Origin: Litorimonas sp964490745
Lineage (GTDB): Bacteria; Pseudomonadota; Alphaproteobacteria; Caulobacterales; Maricaulaceae
Assembly (NCBI GenBank): GCA_964490745.1
Contig: CAZBDT010000055.1
Location: 1-14,692, forward strand
Direction: 5' to 3'
Length of the DNA stretch: 14,692 nt
Under the pieces are notes generated by a model. The model was not told where the DNA came from. It did no database searches and saw only the letters and a list, made by a program, of their open reading frames with translations. Positions 14,536 through 14,692 of this stretch are shown here, piece after piece (position 1 is the stretch's first letter; each line of letters starts with the position of its first letter). A program made the translations under genes and the position numbers.

Positions 14536-14692
14536 GTTCTTTCAGACACGGGACTAGGTAGGACGTCATCTACCCGTCTGAGAGACAGTGGGTCTGAGCA
14601 TTCCGGTTGACTTCGGAACTGTACCGGGACTTTTGGAGTGAGAGCCGATTAGTGCATTTTTTGTCCCAAAAAATTGCACAAGGGGCCAGAGA
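14536..14692 (+). ncRNA. Probable structured RNA or 5' leader of a gene at the right edge
   Basis: The last 157 bases are rich in pairing. TCAGA (14542-14546) pairs with TCTGA (14577-14581), continuing as CGGG (14549-14552) with CCCG (14573-14576). CCGGT (14603-14607) pairs with ACCGG (14623-14627) around a cTTCGg-type loop. GTGCA-TTTTTT (14652-14662) pairs with AAAAAA-T-TGCAC (14668-14679) around loop GTCCC. GTCTGAG occurs twice (14576-14582, 14592-14598), so TCAGA has two alternative partners. A TATATT box at 14524-14529 could be a -10 element, though no good -35 is seen. GGAG (14635-14638) lies nine bases before an ATT at 14648 and 13 before a GTG at 14652. Both frames are open to the window end, so a gene may begin here. 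I do not match it to a known RNA family. Confidence 0.45.

Noticed and set aside
14536..14692. TPP, glycine, cobalamin or SAM riboswitch, 6S RNA, tmRNA, RNase P or SRP RNA at the right edge
   Set aside because: CTGAGA- and GGGAC-like pieces occur, but none of the conserved cores of these families could be followed through the region.

Overview
The window looks like chromosomal DNA from an alphaproteobacterium of moderate GC content. The block gph / glmU-rpiA / gor and the lptF-type gene have that character, and Hyphomonadaceae/Maricaulales-like relatives are my best guess. No phage, transposon, CRISPR array, tRNA or rRNA gene is visible. The lineage is an inference from gene order and protein style, not from a search.

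Left edge (1-712): a minus-strand LptF/LptG-family permease gene of the LPS export machine. It meets an in-frame stop after 224 codons, although the family is usually about 350-400 residues, and the frame stays open beyond the stop to the window edge. A short divergent spacer (713-811) separates it from the first plus-strand gene, a secreted DUF2141 protein.

Centre (1413-9367): seven tightly packed plus-strand genes that read as one operon for a modified membrane lipid. In order they encode a GNAT-like protein, a MobA-like nucleotidyltransferase, an 834-residue fusion, a HAD-IB phosphatase, a LicC/IPCT-like CTP:phospho-alcohol cytidylyltransferase, a cyclopropane-fatty-acid-synthase-family methyltransferase and an AspH/LpxO-type 2-oxoglutarate dioxygenase. 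The fusion joins a MOP-type lipid flippase, a degenerate nucleotidyltransferase-like domain and a CDP-alcohol phosphatidyltransferase. The inferred logic is to activate a phosphorylated head group with CTP, transfer it to a lipid alcohol, trim a phosphate, flip the product, and tailor acyl or head groups by methylation, hydroxylation and perhaps acylation. The substrate cannot be read from sequence. This operon, and above all the synthase-flippase fusion, is the most interesting part of the window.

Middle spacer (9368-9744): 377 bases, AT-rich and without a credible gene, carrying three perfect 10-12 bp palindromes about 90 bases apart. It leads into a 66-codon gene of unknown function with a good ribosome binding site.

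Right part (9968-14361): housekeeping genes. Gph (minus strand) diverges from glmU, which overlaps rpiA by four bases; rpiA ends in a strong terminator hairpin. Glutathione reductase follows as its own unit, with one of the two usual NADPH-specificity arginines replaced. The last 330 bases hold no complete gene. They contain a densely base-paired stretch that looks like a structured RNA or 5' leader for a gene starting at or beyond the right edge.
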